Assembly: GCA_016282835.1 (NCBI GenBank)
Contig: JAEELR010000153.1
Coordinates: 1 to 34,734, forward strand
DNA from: Treponema sp.
GTDB lineage: Bacteria; Spirochaetota; Spirochaetia; Treponematales; Treponemataceae
Length of the DNA stretch: 34,734 bases
Direction: 5' to 3'
The translations under genes and the position numbers were made by a program. Under the pieces are notes generated by a model. That model did not search any database. It was not told where the DNA came from and saw only the letters and a program-made list of their open reading frames with translations. Below, in pieces: positions 33,367 through 34,734 of this stretch; within the stretch, counting starts at the first letter, position 1, and every line of letters starts with the position of its first letter.

Positions 33367-34734
33367 ATGAACAATATTTTTAAAAGATTTTTTTCCTATC
33401 TCCGTAAGAGATTTACCTATTCTGATTATGTTAAAGATTATTTTTTTAAATCAGATTTACAGTCAAACCTTGTCATGTGCTCGCTTATTATTCCAATTGA
33501 AATCTGGATGATTTTAGGTGCCATTTTTAGAAATATAACTACTGAAAGGCCTTTATCAACTGAATGGGTTATAAAACATACAATCTGTTATTTTGTCTTA
33601 TTAATATCTGCAATCATTACTTTAACCTGTTCAATTCTTTATAGAAAAAAAATCATTAAGAATAAACTGCTTGGATACATTATAAAGCTTTTATTCTCTC
33701 TTTGCTGTCTTTTTTTTGGCATTTATATTTCCTATAAAAGCTATGATAAATCAGGACAGGTATTTGCCTTTGTTACCATGGAAGCTATCATTCTCTGTAT
33801 ATATAACTGGCATCCAATAAATACTGTAATAATTTCTACAGTTAGTTTTGCTGTCTACATTTTCTTTCAAAGCAGAATAATTGATATAAACTACAGTATT
33901 CAGGTTAATACATTTACTACCTGGTTGATTTTAACTGTAGCAAGCATAAATCTTCATCATAAAAACAGGTGCGAAGCTTCATTTGATGAGCATATTGAAA
34001 AACTAACAAAGCATCTTCAGCAAAAAAGTGTAACAGATGAATTAACGTCATTACAGAATATGAATATGTTCTATAAAGTTACCACTGATATTCTGCACAA
34101 TAAAAACACAGATATTTCAGATTACAGATTTGTTTACCTGGATATAGAAAATTTTAAAAACTATAATGATAAATATGGATTTGAAGCTGGAAATAACTTC
34201 TTAAAAAGAATCGCTGCAATAATTAAAAGTAAATTTCCAGATGATAATGTTGCTCATTTTTCTGATGATCATTTCGTTATATTAACAAAGAATGAAGAAT
34301 TAGAAGACAAACTTGAGGAAATTGAAAATAAGATACATGAAATAGAAAAATCAGTTCAGTTAAATTTAAAAGCTGGAATTTACAGACCTTTAGATTATAC
34401 AGTAAATACTCATTTAGCCTGTGATCATGCGCGCTATGCTTGTAAATCAATAAAAAAGCATTTTGAAACAAACATGAAAGAATACGATAATTCAATGCGA
34501 TCACACCTTAGACTAAGGCAATATATTGTAAACAATATAGATCAGGCTATTGAAAATGAACATATAAAGGTTTATTACCAGCCTCAAGTCTGGGCAGAAA
34601 ATAATGAATTAAGCGGGGCTGAAGCTTTAGCCAGATGGGATGATCCTGAATTTGGTTTCTTGTCTCCGGCTGATTTTATACCGATTTTGGAGGAGTATCA
34701 TTTAATTCACAAGCTTGATACATATATGATTAAA
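33367..34734 (+). CDS. Membrane GGDEF-EAL protein, degenerate GGDEF (partial, runs off window)
   Basis: An open frame of 456 codons continues to the end of the window with no stop. The N-terminal part (about 40-205) has six hydrophobic segments, then a cytoplasmic region. The GGDEF-like domain (about 220-350) keeps DELTSLQNMN, YLDIENFKNYNDKYGFEAGN, but the signature reads SDDHF (299-303), so it should not make c-di-GMP. A partial EAL domain follows, with IKVYYQPQVW, and EALARW (E419-A-L) and SPADFIPILEEY. The EAL motif itself is present, so phosphodiesterase activity is possible, but most metal-binding residues lie past the window. ATG at 33367 has GAGG 4 bp upstream. It has its own promoter. 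Confidence 0.85.
   Translation, partial: MNNIFKRFFSYLRKRFTYSDYVKDYFFKSDLQSNLVMCSLIIPIEIWMILGAIFRNITTERPLSTEWVIKHTICYFVLLISAIITLTCSILYRKKIIKNKLLGYIIKLLFSLCCLFFGIYISYKSYDKSGQVFAFVTMEAIILCIYNWHPINTVIISTVSFAVYIFFQSRIIDINYSIQVNTFTTWLILTVASINLHHKNRCEASFDEHIEKLTKHLQQKSVTDELTSLQNMNMFYKVTTDILHNKNTDISDYRFVYLDIENFKNYNDKYGFEAGNNFLKRIAAIIKSKFPDDNVAHFSDDHFVILTKNEELEDKLEEIENKIHEIEKSVQLNLKAGIYRPLDYTVNTHLACDHARYACKSIKKHFETNMKEYDNSMRSHLRLRQYIVNNIDQAIENEHIKVYYQPQVWAENNELSGAEALARWDDPEFGFLSPADFIPILEEYHLIHKLDTYMIK

Noticed and set aside
1-34734. tRNA, rRNA, CRISPR or insertion sequence
   Set aside because: Intergenic gaps were read on both strands. I saw no cloverleaf, no spaced direct repeats, no transposase and no terminal inverted repeats.

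Overview
This window is AT-rich bacterial chromosome that looks like a host- or gut-associated treponeme (Spirochaetota). That assignment is an inference from gene content: many short acidic lipoproteins, a GH57-like/DUF4912 pair, an archaeal-type aspartate-semialdehyde dehydrogenase, rubrerythrin, and a thiBPQ operon under a TPP riboswitch. I see no mobile element, CRISPR array, tRNA or rRNA. Genes are tightly packed, and only one gene-free stretch (33064-33366) exceeds 300 bp.

Layout. 1-1370: the 3' end of clpP overlaps clpX and ends at a hairpin terminator. 1380-3771: a GT4 glycosyltransferase (-) is divergent from a DEAD-box helicase (+). 3910-9490: smc (short, no recognisable hinge, acidic tail), a one-TM protein, an acidic TPR lipoprotein and a SIMPL lipoprotein. 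9581-11999: serS and an AI-2E/PerM-family membrane protein. 12006-13677 (-): a lipoprotein and a YcgR/PilZ-like protein. 13819-15925: aconitase with its own terminator. 16062-19234: a ComFB-domain protein, a DUF4912 protein and a GH57-like protein that has lost both catalytic residues. 19274-19940 (-): rubrerythrin and its terminator. 20091-23094: a periplasmic binding lipoprotein paired with a membrane diguanylate cyclase, with no ABC permease. 23144-26577: TPP riboswitch and thiBPQ. 26579-28057 (-): a large RluA-type pseudouridine synthase. 28201-31003: Mrp-type Fe-S carrier, DUS family tRNA-modifying enzyme, and an EamA transporter. 31022-33063 (-): dapA and asd for the lysine/diaminopimelate branch. 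33367-end: an incomplete membrane protein with a degenerate GGDEF followed by an EAL domain.

How the genes work together. Two themes stand out. The first is cyclic-dinucleotide signalling: an active-looking diguanylate cyclase with a partner binding protein, a ComFB-family protein, a PilZ-like protein and an EAL protein lie within about 22 kb. The second is a cluster of proteins whose family folds are clear but whose hallmark elements are missing: SMC without a visible hinge, GH57 without catalytic residues, and GGDEF without its motif. The binding-protein/cyclase pair and the ComFB-DUF4912-GH57 pseudoenzyme block are the best candidates for a poorly described system. Several genes lack a usable Shine-Dalgarno sequence and have a -10 hexamer 7-8 bp before the start codon, which suggests leaderless transcripts.
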